A DNA stretch of 64,000 nt from Kluyvera sp046569695 (GTDB taxonomy: Bacteria > Pseudomonadota > Gammaproteobacteria > Enterobacterales > Enterobacteriaceae). Made by a program: the position numbers and the translations under genes. Below, piece by piece: positions 1 to 8,488 of the stretch. The stretch covers positions 62,001 to 126,000 of the forward strand of contig NZ_JBKHUI010000006.1 in NCBI RefSeq assembly GCF_046569695.1, in the 5' to 3' direction. How positions within the stretch are numbered: the stretch's first letter is position 1; the number at the start of each line of letters is the position of its first letter. The notes below the pieces were generated by a model, which saw nothing but the letters and a program-made list of their open reading frames with translations, was not told the origin of the DNA and made no database searches.

Positions 1-224
1 CCACCGACAAATCCAAAGAGGAGATGAGCAAGCTGCGCAGTAAAGCAGAGAGCGCGCTCAAAGAGAGCCGTGACCGCTTGGGCGAAGCGGGTGAAGTGCT
101 GACGAAGCAAACGCGTGAAGCGGCGGCGAAAGCCGACGGCTACGTGCGTGAAAACCCATGGACCGGCGTCGGTATTGGTGCAGCTGTCGGGCTGGTGCTG
201 GGCGTCCTGCTGACGCGTCGCTAA
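1..224 (+). CDS. yqjD: YqjD, membrane-anchored ribosome-associated protein (5' end missing)
   Basis: C-terminal part of a DUF883 (ElaB/YqjD) protein. The reading frame is open from the window edge, so the N terminus lies upstream and the Met at 24 is internal. An amphipathic, charged helix is followed by the family signature RENPWTGVGIGAAVG, a glycine-rich single membrane segment and a terminal RR. In E. coli the family anchors to the inner membrane through this C-terminal segment and binds 70S/100S ribosomes in stationary phase (family knowledge). It starts the yqjD-yqjE-yqjK unit; yqjE begins 2 bases after the stop. Confidence 0.93.
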   Translation, partial: TDKSKEEMSKLRSKAESALKESRDRLGEAGEVLTKQTREAAAKADGYVRENPWTGVGIGAAVGLVLGVLLTRR

Positions 225-226
225 GC

Positions 227-625
227 ATGAGTCAATCTCAACACGCGCCGGGGCCGGGAAAGAACATTCTCGGCATCGGCCAGCGCATAGTGACCCTCGT
301 GGTCCAGATGGTCGAAACGCGGCTGCGCTTAGCGGTCGTTGAGCTGGAAGAGGAGAAAGCCAACCTCATCCAGATCCTGTTAATGGCCGGGCTTACCCTG
401 CTGTTTACCGCTTTCGGCCTGATGAGCCTGCTGGTGCTGATAATTTGGGCAGTCGATCCGCAGTATCGTCTTATCGTGATGATCGCCACCACGGCTACGC
501 TGCTGCTGCTTGCGCTGATTGGCGGAATATGGACCCTGCGCAAAGCTCGTCGTTCCACGCTGCTTCGCCACACTCGCCACGAGCTGGCTAACGATCGCGC
601 CCTGCTGGAGGATGATAAACCATGA
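227..625 (+). CDS. yqjE: YqjE, inner membrane protein of the phage holin superfamily III type
   Basis: A 132-residue protein. A basic/amphipathic N-terminal half (about residues 15-45) is followed by two hydrophobic segments (about 50-75 and 82-105) and a charged, Arg-rich tail. This matches the YqjE family (DUF1469). The ATG at 227 was chosen because it gives the E. coli-like N terminus and sits 2 bases after the yqjD stop. The stop overlaps the yqjK start (ATGA), suggesting translational coupling. Its function is unknown; co-occurrence with yqjD and yqjK suggests a membrane-associated stationary-phase role (inference). Confidence 0.9.
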   Translation: MSQSQHAPGPGKNILGIGQRIVTLVVQMVETRLRLAVVELEEEKANLIQILLMAGLTLLFTAFGLMSLLVLIIWAVDPQYRLIVMIATTATLLLLALIGGIWTLRKARRSTLLRHTRHELANDRALLEDDKP

Positions 626-912
626 ATCCACGTCAGGAGCGAGAGGAACGCAAAGCCTATTTGCTGCGGGAAATTCAACAACAACGGCTGGATCTCATCG
701 CCAGCCGTCGCGATTGGCTTGAAGCCACGCAACCTTACGATCGCGGCTGGGGCCGACTTGTGAGCCTGCGCTCATGGGTAATGGTCGCCAGCAGCGCGAT
801 GGCTGTGGTCTCTCTACGCCATCCGCGTTTTCTGGTGCGCTGGGGCCGTCGTGGGCTGGGCATCTGGAGCACCTGGCGCATGGTCAGGAATATCCTGCGT
901 CGTTCCGTTTAG
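622..912 (+). CDS. yqjK: YqjK-like protein
   Basis: A 96-residue protein starting inside the yqjE stop codon (ATGA overlap at 622-625). The N-terminal third is highly charged and probably a coiled coil (RQEREERKAYLLREIQ). The middle holds a short hydrophobic stretch (about residues 50-65), and the tail is rich in Arg and Trp. It matches the YqjK family, whose biochemical role is not established. Its coupling to yqjE and conserved order mark it as a real gene. No terminator is evident immediately downstream; a 190-bp gap follows before yqjF. Confidence 0.88.
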   Translation: MNPRQEREERKAYLLREIQQQRLDLIASRRDWLEATQPYDRGWGRLVSLRSWVMVASSAMAVVSLRHPRFLVRWGRRGLGIWSTWRMVRNILRRSV

Positions 913-1104
913 CCTTGGCCCTTCTTCTTTTCCACTGCCATACCTCATTGCTCAGATTCTTTGAAGAACTTCAACAGTTTTCCTTGCTAACAATTGTTAT
1001 ACACCACAGTTATATTTCTCTCCATCGACAGCCGCTACGCGCTATCAACGTGTAAACGCTCAATAAAACGGTTTAACTGCCCGCAAGGTTCTCTGGAGAG
1101 AAAG

Positions 1105-1497
1105 ATGAAAAAATTAGAAGATATTGGTTTCCTGGTCGCACGTATTCTGATGCCGATTCTGTTTATCACCGCAGGCTGGGGCAAAATCACCGGGTATGCG
1201 GGTACGCAGCAGTATATGGAAGCAATGGGTGTCCCAGGTTTCCTGCTGCCACTGACCATTCTGCTTGAGTTTGGCGGCGGTCTGGCGATTCTGTTCGGTT
1301 TCCTGACTCGTACCACCGCGCTGTTCACTGCAGGCTTCACCCTGCTGACCGCCTTCATCTTCCACAGCAACTTTGCTGAAGGCATGAACTCGCTGATGTT
1401 TATGAAAAACCTGACCATCGCTGGCGGCTACCTGCTGCTGGGTATCACCGGTCCAGGCGCATTCAGCATCGACCGCGTGCTGAATAAAAAGTGGTAA
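1105..1497 (+). CDS. yqjF: YqjF, DoxX family inner membrane protein
   Basis: A 130-residue DoxX/SURF4-type protein with four hydrophobic helices (about residues 7-27, 45-67, 72-92, 98-120). The ATG at 1105 follows GGAGAG at good distance; in-frame codons upstream have no such site. The enzymatic role is unsettled. In E. coli the yqjF promoter responds to dinitrotoluene and TNT derivatives through the LysR regulator YhaJ (published work), and yhaJ lies 2 kb downstream here. The 190-bp gap upstream contains an AACAATTGTT palindrome near 988, which may belong to that control region (inference). Confidence 0.92.
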   Translation: MKKLEDIGFLVARILMPILFITAGWGKITGYAGTQQYMEAMGVPGFLLPLTILLEFGGGLAILFGFLTRTTALFTAGFTLLTAFIFHSNFAEGMNSLMFMKNLTIAGGYLLLGITGPGAFSIDRVLNKKW

Positions 1498-1519
1498 GCG
1501 CACTATACTGAATGAATAA

Positions 1520-1547
1520 AAAAGCGAGGAGATATCTCCTCGCTTTT
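1520..1547 (+). terminator. Rho-independent terminator after yqjF
   Basis: A perfect palindrome with 14-base arms (AAAAGCGAGGAGAT and its complement), flanked by A and T runs, so it can act in either direction. It lies 22 bases after the yqjF stop and before the yqjG ribosome-binding site. Confidence 0.9.
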
Positions 1548-1567
1548 GCTATCTGGAGGAGAACATC

Positions 1568-2554
1568 ATGGGACAATTGATCGATGGCGTCTGGCAGGAC
1601 GTCTGGTATGACACCAAATCCACCGGTGGACGTTTCCAGCGTTCGGTTTCCGCCTTTCGCAACTGGCTGACCGCCGACGGCGAGCCGGGCCCGACCGGCA
1701 ACGGTGGTTTTGCCGCCGAGAAGGATCGCTATCACCTGTACGTCTCCCTTGCCTGTCCGTGGGCGCATCGCACGCTGATCCTGCGTAAGCTCAAAGGGCT
1801 GGAGCCGTTTATCTCGGTTTCCGTCGTCAACCCGCTGATGCTGGAAAATGGCTGGACCTTCGATGCCGATTTCCCGGCCGCCACTGGCGATACGCTTTAT
1901 CAGCATCAGTTCCTTTATCAGCTCTACCAGCATGCCGATTCCAGCTACTCCGGGCGCGTCACCGTGCCGGTGCTGTGGGATAAAAAGAACCAGACCATCG
2001 TCAGCAACGAATCTGCGGAGATCATTCGCATGTTCAATACCGCCTTTGATGCGCTGGGCGCCAAAGCGGGTGATTACTATCCGGTCGCGCTACGTGAGCA
2101 GATTGACGAGCTGAATAGTTGGATCTACGACACCGTGAACAACGGGGTCTACAAAGCCGGTTTCGCCACCAGCCAGGCGGCCTATGATGATGCCGTCGAA
2201 AAAGTCTTTAGCTCGCTGGATCGTCTGGAGAAGATCCTCGGCCAGCATCGCTATCTGACCGGTAATCAGCTTACCGAAGCCGATATTCGCCTGTGGACGA
2301 CGCTTATCCGCTTCGATCCGGTCTACGTGACCCACTTTAAGTGCGATAAGCATCGCATCAGCGACTATCTGAACCTGCACGGCTTCCTGCGTGATATCTA
2401 CCAGATGCCGGGTATCGCTGAAACCGTCGACTTCGACCATATCCGCAACCACTACTTCCGTAGCCACAAAACGATCAACCCGACCGGGATTATCTCCATC
2501 GGGCCATGGCAGGATCTGGAAGAGCCGCACGGCCGCGACGAGCGTTTCCGCTAA
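1568..2554 (+). CDS. yqjG: YqjG, glutathionyl-hydroquinone reductase
   Basis: A 328-residue Xi-class glutathione transferase. It reduces glutathionyl-hydroquinones, and chlorinated ones in homologues, to hydroquinones, using a cysteine instead of the usual Tyr/Ser. The catalytic motif is visible as CPWAHR with Cys63. The N-terminal thioredoxin-like domain (about 50-155) is followed by the all-helical GST domain (about 165-300). Length matches E. coli YqjG. TCTGGAGGAG precedes the ATG. It is separated from yqjF by a strong terminator, so it probably has its own promoter. Confidence 0.95.
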   Translation: MGQLIDGVWQDVWYDTKSTGGRFQRSVSAFRNWLTADGEPGPTGNGGFAAEKDRYHLYVSLACPWAHRTLILRKLKGLEPFISVSVVNPLMLENGWTFDADFPAATGDTLYQHQFLYQLYQHADSSYSGRVTVPVLWDKKNQTIVSNESAEIIRMFNTAFDALGAKAGDYYPVALREQIDELNSWIYDTVNNGVYKAGFATSQAAYDDAVEKVFSSLDRLEKILGQHRYLTGNQLTEADIRLWTTLIRFDPVYVTHFKCDKHRISDYLNLHGFLRDIYQMPGIAETVDFDHIRNHYFRSHKTINPTGIISIGPWQDLEEPHGRDERFR

Positions 2555-2683
2555 GCACACCGGGCATCGGTTCTCGATGCCCTATTAATTCACACGATCA
2601 ATATTTACCACCTTTTCATTCACGACTATCCTTAGCTTGATCGCTTTAAAAACAAGTGATTAATGATCAACTGAGGCATAAAA

Positions 2684-3049
2684 ATGGATTGGTATCTCAA
2701 CGTTCTACGTAATTACATTGGGTTTGGCGGCCGCGCCCGTCGCAAAGAGTACTGGATGTTCATTCTGGTGAACGTCATTTTGACGTTCGTGCTGGGGGTG
2801 GTAGACAAGATGCTGGGCTGGCAGCGCGCGGGCGGCGAAGGGATCCTCACCACTATTTACGGCATTCTGGTGTTTATTCCGTGGTGGGCAGTGCAGTTCC
2901 GCCGACTGCACGACACCGATCGCTCGGCGTGGTGGCTGCTGCTGCTGATCATTCCGGTGATAGGCTGGATTGTGATAATCATCTTTAACTGCCAGAAAGG
3001 AACGCCTGGCGACAACCGTTTCGGGCCGGATCCGAAGCGTCTTTCCTGA
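2684..3049 (+). CDS. yhaH: YhaH, DUF805 inner membrane protein
   Basis: A 121-residue DUF805 protein with the family opening (YLNVLRNYIGFGGRARRKEYW), three to four hydrophobic helices and the conserved RRLHDTDRSAWW motif before the last two helices. It ends in a soluble PGDNRFGPDP tail typical of the family. The function is unknown. The ATG at 2684 is preceded by CTGAGGCATAAAA. The paralogue yhaI, adjacent in E. coli, is absent here; a REP element follows directly. Confidence 0.93.
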   Translation: MDWYLNVLRNYIGFGGRARRKEYWMFILVNVILTFVLGVVDKMLGWQRAGGEGILTTIYGILVFIPWWAVQFRRLHDTDRSAWWLLLLIIPVIGWIVIIIFNCQKGTPGDNRFGPDPKRLS

Positions 3050-3052
3050 TAT

Positions 3053-3150
3053 GTAGGCCTGATAAGTCTTGTAGGCCTGATAAGCGCAGCGCCATCAGGC
3101 ATTCAGCGCTGATTGCCGGATGGCGGCGTAAACGCCTTATCCGGCCTACA
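3053..3150. repeat. REP/BIME element between yhaH and yhaJ
   Basis: Two tandem partial copies of GTAGGCCTGATAAG are followed by GCGCCATCAGGC and an inverted partner unit (TTGCCGGATGGCGGCG ... CCTTATCCGGCCTAC). This is the classic enterobacterial REP pair. It lies between the convergent 3' ends of yhaH and yhaJ and can form stable stem-loops. Confidence 0.92.
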
Positions 3151-3153
3151 ACT

Positions 3154-4050
3154 CTACTTCGCGGTTAACAGCTTTTGAATCTCACGCAGACACCAGGACT
3201 TCGCTTCGCCCATACTGTCGCGACGCCAGGCCATGATGATATCAATCTCGCTGGTGTATTCCGGGCTCACCACGCGCAAACGTCCCTGCGCAATATCCTC
3301 TTCGACCATCGGATACGGCATGGTCGCCACGCCCAGGCCAGCTAACAGCGCCTGACGCTTCTCTTCCATCGACGTCACCGTTAAACGCGGCTGCTTATCC
3401 AGCAGCTGTACCGTCAGCACCGGACGTTCGCGGGCGGTGTCGGCAATCGCTACGCCGCGATACTTCACGCGCGTCACTTCCGACAACGGCTCGGCTTCCT
3501 GATGAATCGGATGATCCGGCGCGGCAACATAAACGTTCATCACCGAATAGAGCTTGCGGGAGTTAATCTCCGTCGATGAGCGGAAATGCATATCCGGCGC
3601 AATCACGATATCCGCCCGCCCCTGCTCCAGGCGCTCCCAGGCCCCTGCCAGCACTTCGGTAATAATCGACAGTTGGGTATTGGATTTGGTCGCCAGCTTT
3701 TCCACCAGCGGGAACAGCGCGGAAGTTGGGATCAACGCTTCTGCTACGATGGTGAGGTGGGTTTCCCAGCCGCGAGCCAGCGCTTCGGCATCAGTGGTCA
3801 GCTTATCGGCGGCTTCCAGCAGCACGCGACCGCGTTCCAGCAGCATGCGCCCTACGTTAGTGAATTTTGTTCGATGACCCGAGCGGTCAAACAGCACCAC
3901 GTCCAGCTCTTCTTCCAGCTTTTGCATGGTGTAGCTTAATGCCGAAGGCACGCGTCCAAGCTCATCAGCCGCGGCGGCAAAGCTTCCGCGTCTATCAATC
4001 GCGTCCATTACTCGTAGTGCTTCTAGCGTCAGTGCTCTCTCTTTGGCCAT
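3154..4050 (-). CDS. yhaJ: YhaJ, LysR-type transcriptional regulator
   Basis: A 298-residue LysR-family regulator. The winged helix-turn-helix (about residues 5-65; RRGSFAAAADELGRVPSALSY is the recognition region) is followed by the two-lobed effector domain (about 90-295). In E. coli YhaJ activates yqjF and yhaK in response to nitroaromatic breakdown products and, in pathogenic strains, type III secretion genes (published). It is divergent from yhaK across a 104-bp gap, the usual arrangement for a LysR regulator and its target. Confidence 0.95.
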   Translation of the reverse strand: MAKERALTLEALRVMDAIDRRGSFAAAADELGRVPSALSYTMQKLEEELDVVLFDRSGHRTKFTNVGRMLLERGRVLLEAADKLTTDAEALARGWETHLTIVAEALIPTSALFPLVEKLATKSNTQLSIITEVLAGAWERLEQGRADIVIAPDMHFRSSTEINSRKLYSVMNVYVAAPDHPIHQEAEPLSEVTRVKYRGVAIADTARERPVLTVQLLDKQPRLTVTSMEEKRQALLAGLGVATMPYPMVEEDIAQGRLRVVSPEYTSEIDIIMAWRRDSMGEAKSWCLREIQKLLTAK

Positions 4051-4154
4051 AGCGCGCTCATTCAGTAAATTTGAACATACCGGGCAGAATATCTGGCTAA
4101 CAATGCAGCGTCCATACCTTTACCATTGATTTAGTGTAAAGGAGGGTCAAGAAG

Positions 4155-4856
4155 ATGATTACCACAAGAACAGCGAAACAGTGCGGACAGGCAGACTTCG
4201 GTTGGCTGCAGGCTCGCTACACCTTCTCTTTTGGGCACTACTTTGATCCGAAGCTCTTGGGCTACGCCTCACTGCGCGTGTTGAATCAGGAAGTGCTGGC
4301 ACCGGGTGCCTCTTTCCAGCCACGTACCTATCCAAAAGTCGATATTCTGAATCTGATTCTGGAAGGTGAAGCGGAGTACCGCGATAGCGAAGGCCACCAT
4401 ATTCACGCCAAAGCCGGTGAAGCGCTGCTGATCGCCACTCAGCAAGGCGTGAGCTACAGCGAGCATAATCTGAGTAAAGACAAGCCGTTAACCCGGATGC
4501 AAATCTGGCTCGACGCCTGCCCAGAACGCGAAAACTCGCGTGTGCAGAAGATCAAACTGAAAGAGACCGATCACCAACTGTTAGCCTCACCGGACGGCAG
4601 CCAGCATAGTCTTCAGCTGCGCCAGCAGGTATGGCTGCACCATATCGAGCTTGCCAAAGGCGAACAGGTCAGCCTGCAACTGCACGGGCCACGTGCCTAT
4701 CTGCAGTCGATTCATGGCACGGTTCACGCGTTGGCTCACGAGGCAGAAAAGCAGTCGCTGACCTGCGGCGATGGCGCATTTATCCGCGATGAGAGCAATA
4801 TCACACTGGTGGCTGATACCCCGCTGCGCGCTTTGCTGATAGATTTACCGGTGTAA
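4155..4856 (+). CDS. yhaK: YhaK, redox-sensitive pirin-like bicupin
   Basis: A 233-residue protein close to E. coli YhaK. It has an N-terminal cupin (about 15-120) containing FSFGHYFDP and a second cupin-like half (about 130-230) with GPRAYLQSIHG. E. coli YhaK is cytosolic and sensitive to oxidation; no reaction is assigned. AAAGGAGGGTCAAGAAG precedes the ATG. It is divergent from yhaJ, and published E. coli work places it under YhaJ control. yhaL follows after 26 bases. Confidence 0.94.
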   Translation: MITTRTAKQCGQADFGWLQARYTFSFGHYFDPKLLGYASLRVLNQEVLAPGASFQPRTYPKVDILNLILEGEAEYRDSEGHHIHAKAGEALLIATQQGVSYSEHNLSKDKPLTRMQIWLDACPERENSRVQKIKLKETDHQLLASPDGSQHSLQLRQQVWLHHIELAKGEQVSLQLHGPRAYLQSIHGTVHALAHEAEKQSLTCGDGAFIRDESNITLVADTPLRALLIDLPV

Positions 4857-4882
4857 CGATTTTCAGGGACACCGAAGACAAA

Positions 4883-5044
4883 ATGAGTAAGCGAAACAAC
4901 AAAAAGCAGCACAAGGCCGTCGTCGTTAAAGCACCACAGCCGGTCAACACACCGAAAGCGTTTGGTTTTGAAGAGATGCTAAACGAGCTGGAAGCGATTG
5001 TGTGTGAAGCAGAACGTCATCAGGCAGAAGAACACGCCGCCTGA
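4883..5044 (+). CDS. yhaL: YhaL, small conserved protein
   Basis: A 53-residue open frame starting at ATG 4883. It has a Lys/Arg-rich N terminus (MSKRNNKKQHK), a Pro/Val linker and an acidic helix with FGFEEMLNELEAIV. Its position after yhaK, its length and the FGxEEML core match E. coli YhaL (54 residues). Function unknown. A strong terminator follows 6 bases after the stop, so yhaK-yhaL is probably one transcript. Confidence 0.85.
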   Translation: MSKRNNKKQHKAVVVKAPQPVNTPKAFGFEEMLNELEAIVCEAERHQAEEHAA

Positions 5045-5050
5045 GAAGAT

Positions 5051-5078
5051 GCCCCGGCCAGACTCCGGGGCTTTTTTT
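5051..5078 (+). terminator. Rho-independent terminator of yhaKL
   Basis: Seven-base GC stem (GCCCCGG / CCGGGGC) with a 7-base loop, followed directly by seven T residues. Confidence 0.95.
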
Positions 5079-5082
5079 ATTG

Positions 5083-5163
5083 CAGGCCGGATCAGCAACG
5101 CGCCATCCGGCAAAACCTGCGCAGATTGCCGGATGACGGCGTGAACGCCTTATCCGGCCTACG
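5083..5163. repeat. REP pair between yhaL and cyuA
   Basis: Inverted REP units: GGCCGGATCAGCAACGCGCC on one side and TTGCCGGATGACGGCG ... CCTTATCCGGCCTACG on the other. It lies between the convergent yhaL and cyuA genes. Confidence 0.9.
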
Positions 5164-5174
5164 TTCCCTATTTT

Positions 5175-6491
5175 TTAGCCAAGCTTGCTCGCCATAATCT
5201 GAATCACCTGTTTGTCCGTCTGCTGCATGGAGTGGCAGGCCAACGAGCAAAGGTTGCTAATCGACTGCTCTACATCGTTCGCCACAATCCCCTCGTTCCC
5301 GGTTACCGCCGTTTCATCCAACGCCATCAGCACCGCTTTCCACGCCGACGACACGCTGGTTGATACCTTCATCGCGCAGCTGTTAGACGCACCATCGCAG
5401 ATAATACCGCTGACGTCGCCAATCATGCTGCTGATAGCCATCGAGATACTGCGGTATCTGCCGTCGATAAGCCAGCAGATACCGGCCGCCGCCCCCATTG
5501 AGGCCGTGGTGGCCGCACAGAGCGCCGACAGCATCGGCAACTGATGATGGATGTAAATAGCCGTCAGGTGCGAAAGAATCAGCCCGCGGGCCATTTTCTC
5601 CTGCGAGCAGCCCAGATGCTCCGCCACCACTACAACCGGCATGGTGGCGGCAATACCCTGATTGCCCGAGCCGGAATTGCTCATTGCAGGCAGGCAAGCG
5701 CCGCCCATACGCGCATCCGACGCCGCCGAGGTGCGGATCATAATGTCGGTGAGCAGATCTTTTGCCAGCAGCCCGCGCTCACGCTGACGTTGCAGCGTTG
5801 CGCCAATATGCAGGCCGTACGGCGCGCGCAGCCCTTCATGGGAGAGCGCGCTGTTCAGCAGGGCGGCATCGAGGATAAAGCTTATCTTCTCAAACGGCAC
5901 CTGCTCGGCAAACTCAACAACCTGCTCCAGCGTGACGTTCTCAAGGGATGTTGTCTGCTCTTCTTCTGCGCCGTCACAATTGCTAGCATCCAGCAGCGTC
6001 ACGCCGTTTTTGACCACGCGAATCACTCGCGTATGGCCACCGGCAATGGTTACCGTCGCCGATTCATTGAGGGTATAGACCGTGGCGCTGGCATAGAGCA
6101 CTTCATCGCACGGCTCTTCCATCGTCACCGACACCTTACCGCTGGCCAGCAGAACCTTGGCCGCCGTAATGTCCTCGACCGAAGCGCCCTTCAGCACCTC
6201 AAGCCCGGCCTGCGCGTCGCCGCCAAGCGCACCGAGCGCGGCGGCAATCGGCAGCCCCACCATCCCCGTTCCCGGCACGGTAACGCCCATGCCGTTTTTC
6301 ATCAGGTTCGGCGACACTTTAGCCACGATATGGCTGACCCTGCCCGCCAGATACGATGCCGCAATCGCACTCGCCAGCGCCAGCGAAACCGGTTCAGTGC
6401 AGCCCATCGCGGGCTTCACGTTCTGTTTTACCGCCTGAATCATGTTGTCCCAGAGCGGATTCATTGATACATCAACCATATTCATTACCAC
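5175..6491 (-). CDS. cyuA: CyuA, L-cysteine desulfidase (UPF0597)
   Basis: A 438-residue L-cysteine desulfidase, an iron-sulfur enzyme that splits cysteine to pyruvate, ammonia and sulfide. Conserved motifs are GCTEPVSLALASA near the N terminus, SPNLMKNGMGVTVPGTGMVGLPIAAALGA, RTSAASDARMGG, LPAMSNSGSGNQGI and CDGASNSCAMKV, which includes likely cluster cysteines. The frame opens with GTG at 6491, 8 bases after the cyuP stop. ATG codons at 6485 and 6479 are alternative starts, and no candidate has a strong ribosome-binding site. It is the second gene of cyuP-cyuA; import plus breakdown supports anaerobic cysteine use (literature on E. coli yhaOM). Confidence 0.93.
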   Translation of the reverse strand: MVMNMVDVSMNPLWDNMIQAVKQNVKPAMGCTEPVSLALASAIAASYLAGRVSHIVAKVSPNLMKNGMGVTVPGTGMVGLPIAAALGALGGDAQAGLEVLKGASVEDITAAKVLLASGKVSVTMEEPCDEVLYASATVYTLNESATVTIAGGHTRVIRVVKNGVTLLDASNCDGAEEEQTTSLENVTLEQVVEFAEQVPFEKISFILDAALLNSALSHEGLRAPYGLHIGATLQRQRERGLLAKDLLTDIMIRTSAASDARMGGACLPAMSNSGSGNQGIAATMPVVVVAEHLGCSQEKMARGLILSHLTAIYIHHQLPMLSALCAATTASMGAAAGICWLIDGRYRSISMAISSMIGDVSGIICDGASNSCAMKVSTSVSSAWKAVLMALDETAVTGNEGIVANDVEQSISNLCSLACHSMQQTDKQVIQIMASKLG

Positions 6492-6498
6492 GCGTAAA

Positions 6499-7824
6499 TC
6501 AGGAGAAGGCCAGGAACGGCGAGACGCAGAGCAGCAGGCCGGTAATGATGATAATCACCAGCGAGACGCCTTTGTATTTGTGCAGCGCCGGCACCTTGTA
6601 GACCAGCCAGGCTGGGATAAGACAGCCGACCATGCCGAAAATAGGGCTACAGATAGAGGTGAAGCTCAGCACCGGCGCATTGAGCACGATTGCGCTCCAG
6701 GCCAGCAGGATGGCGAAGATCATGATCCCGCGCTGCACCAGCTTCTGATTGATTTTGTCCTCCGGCATTTTGCGGCGCAGCAGGTTGATAACGATCCCCT
6801 GCGTGGCTTCGCGAAAGCCCAGGTAAACCCCAAAGAAGGCGGTCATCACGGCAAAGATGTTGAGGATCACACTCACCACGGTGACCCATGCGCCCGCGCT
6901 GCCGTTAATAAACTGGGCGGCAATTGCCAGCGCCGAGATGTTCTGCTCGTAAGCCTTCACCGCTTCGTCGTGGCCCATTGCCAGCGTGAAGGAGACGGCG
7001 TAGAAGAAGACCACCACGAACAGAATGCCAAAGGCAATGTTCATCGCCCGCAGCGCTTTATGACGCGCTACTTCGCGGGATTTCTCCTTTGAGCGATAAG
7101 AGATGACCATTGGGCTCAGGGTTTGAATAAACAGGATAGAGGTCAGGGTAAACGGCAGCGTGATAATGGCGTTTTTAATCAGCAGCCCCATCGGCGGCAG
7201 GGTGCCGGCGTTGTACAGATGCCACATGCCGACCATCGATACACCCAGCGCCGCCACCACCAACAGTTTGGTCAGCACCATAAAGCTGGAGACTTTAAAC
7301 AGCAATTTCTCCCCACGCGACGATATCGCCACCAGCACGCAGATCAGCACCAGCCCATAAAATGGGTTTTCGGAGAGCAGTCCGTCGGTTACGCCGAAGG
7401 TATGCAGGTAGGAGGCGCTGTCGTTGGTGATCGCCGTGGAGTAAACGAACATCCAGATAACCAACATGATGAAGTAGAGCGCGCCGAGCAAGATCCCCCA
7501 GTTTTTGCCGAGGTAGCCGCTGATAACGCTTGGGTAGTCTTTACACTCCGGTGATTCGGCGAGGGTATTGATAAACAGCCTCTGGAACAGGTACATCGCC
7601 GGGTAGCCAACGATAGAGGAGAGCAGGAAAACCCACAGCCCCATCAGGCCAACCTGAACCGGCAGGAACACGATCCCTGCCCCGATCGCCATCCCGATGC
7701 TCATAATGACCCAGCCAACATCGGTACTGTCGAATTTTATTGCCTCCTGCCATTCACTTTCTGACATGCCCGCTCGCACGGCCGCTGACGACGTCGGCGC
7801 GGTTGCAACTGAGATTGTTTCCAT
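6499..7824 (-). CDS. cyuP: CyuP, L-cysteine/serine-type amino acid permease
   Basis: A 441-residue inner membrane permease of the hydroxy/aromatic amino acid family (SdaC/TdcC group) with about eleven hydrophobic helices. The opening WVIMSIGMAIGAGIVFLPVQVG is the substrate-binding first helix typical of the family. E. coli YhaO was assigned to cysteine import and also described as DlsT. It is the first gene of the operon with cyuA, 7 bases apart. In E. coli the operon is activated by a cysteine-sensing Lrp-like regulator (CyuR/DecR). The long AT-rich region upstream would hold that site, though I did not identify a convincing box. Confidence 0.93.
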   Translation of the reverse strand: METISVATAPTSSAAVRAGMSESEWQEAIKFDSTDVGWVIMSIGMAIGAGIVFLPVQVGLMGLWVFLLSSIVGYPAMYLFQRLFINTLAESPECKDYPSVISGYLGKNWGILLGALYFIMLVIWMFVYSTAITNDSASYLHTFGVTDGLLSENPFYGLVLICVLVAISSRGEKLLFKVSSFMVLTKLLVVAALGVSMVGMWHLYNAGTLPPMGLLIKNAIITLPFTLTSILFIQTLSPMVISYRSKEKSREVARHKALRAMNIAFGILFVVVFFYAVSFTLAMGHDEAVKAYEQNISALAIAAQFINGSAGAWVTVVSVILNIFAVMTAFFGVYLGFREATQGIVINLLRRKMPEDKINQKLVQRGIMIFAILLAWSAIVLNAPVLSFTSICSPIFGMVGCLIPAWLVYKVPALHKYKGVSLVIIIITGLLLCVSPFLAFS

Positions 7825-8340
7825 AACAAATTCTCACTCTTAGTATGTAGGGGATTATTGTTTTAATGCAGTTTGATGTTCCGGGTAGTGCGGATATTAC
7901 AGGCTTATTCACTGCCTTTTTTAGAGTGAGAAAATGATAGCGCGGCTTCAGGAGAAAAAACTTGCAACTCTTTGCGCAAGAAAACGCCGAAAATAGAAAA
8001 TATTCCTATGATTAGCGCAAAATTAACCAATGCATTTCTCTTTAACTGAAAAAAGAGAGATTCAGATTGTTTTCGTCTTTGGATGAATAATCATAACAAA
8101 TTGTTTTGTAAGGAATTTTAAGAAAGTGCCGATTTCTACGATGGCGCACGCCAGGTGGGTTTTGTGAGATAGCGCAATGATCCGTGTTAATAAGATGTGA
8201 AGTGAAAGAATGGCAAAAAATGATGACTATCACACCACCGCATCAATTTAGTGAATAACTCCATTGTTTGTATGGATATGGTAAACAATCAGAATATAAC
8301 GCTACTGAAATGGTATGTTCTTCCTTGCGAGCAGAAAAGC
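7825..8340. other. AT-rich upstream region of cyuPA, no gene seen
   Basis: About 515 bases between the cyuP start and the old rnpB terminator. No coding frame with a family signature is present. It must hold the cyuPA promoter and regulator site. In E. coli K-12 the tdc operon occupies this interval, and no trace of it is seen here. Confidence 0.6.
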
Positions 8341-8367
8341 AAAAACCCCGCCGAGGCGGGGTTTTTT
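8341..8367 (-). terminator. Former rnpB terminator, now at the outer edge of the island
   Basis: CCCCGCC / GGCGGGG stem with a 2-base loop, flanked by five A and six T residues, so it can work in both directions. It lies directly beside the left attachment repeat AGGTGAAACTGACCGATAAG, whose AGGTGAAACTGACC is the usual rnpB 3' end on the opposite strand. In an empty chromosome it would end rnpB. Now it ends transcription coming from the small exported-protein gene. Confidence 0.85.
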
Positions 8368-8373
8368 AAGAGG

Positions 8374-8390
8374 TGAAACTGACCGATAAG
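8374..8390. repeat. Left attachment site (copy of rnpB 3' end)
   Basis: TGAAACTGACCGATAAG. It shares an exact 12-base core CTGACCGATAAG and the leading TGAA with 15470-15486, differing by one base in 17. This copy keeps the ancestral chromosomal form (GTTTC on the RNA strand) and adjoins the rnpB terminator. Confidence 0.88.
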
Positions 8391-8488
8391 GCGGCTTCGT
8401 TCATCCATACGTCAGGTATCTACAGCGCTGGAGTATCTTGTGTCGCAGACTGTATCTCACTTTGTATCTCAACAAAAGTCCTGAACCC

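Noticed and set aside
5544..6467. A 307-codon + strand frame inside cyuA
   Set aside because: Overlaps a well-supported conserved gene on the other strand; His/Arg-rich translation typical of GC-rich antisense frames.
8042..8233. A 63-codon minus-strand frame upstream of cyuP
   Set aside because: Composition is random-like, there is no ribosome-binding site, and it lies in an AT-rich regulatory gap.
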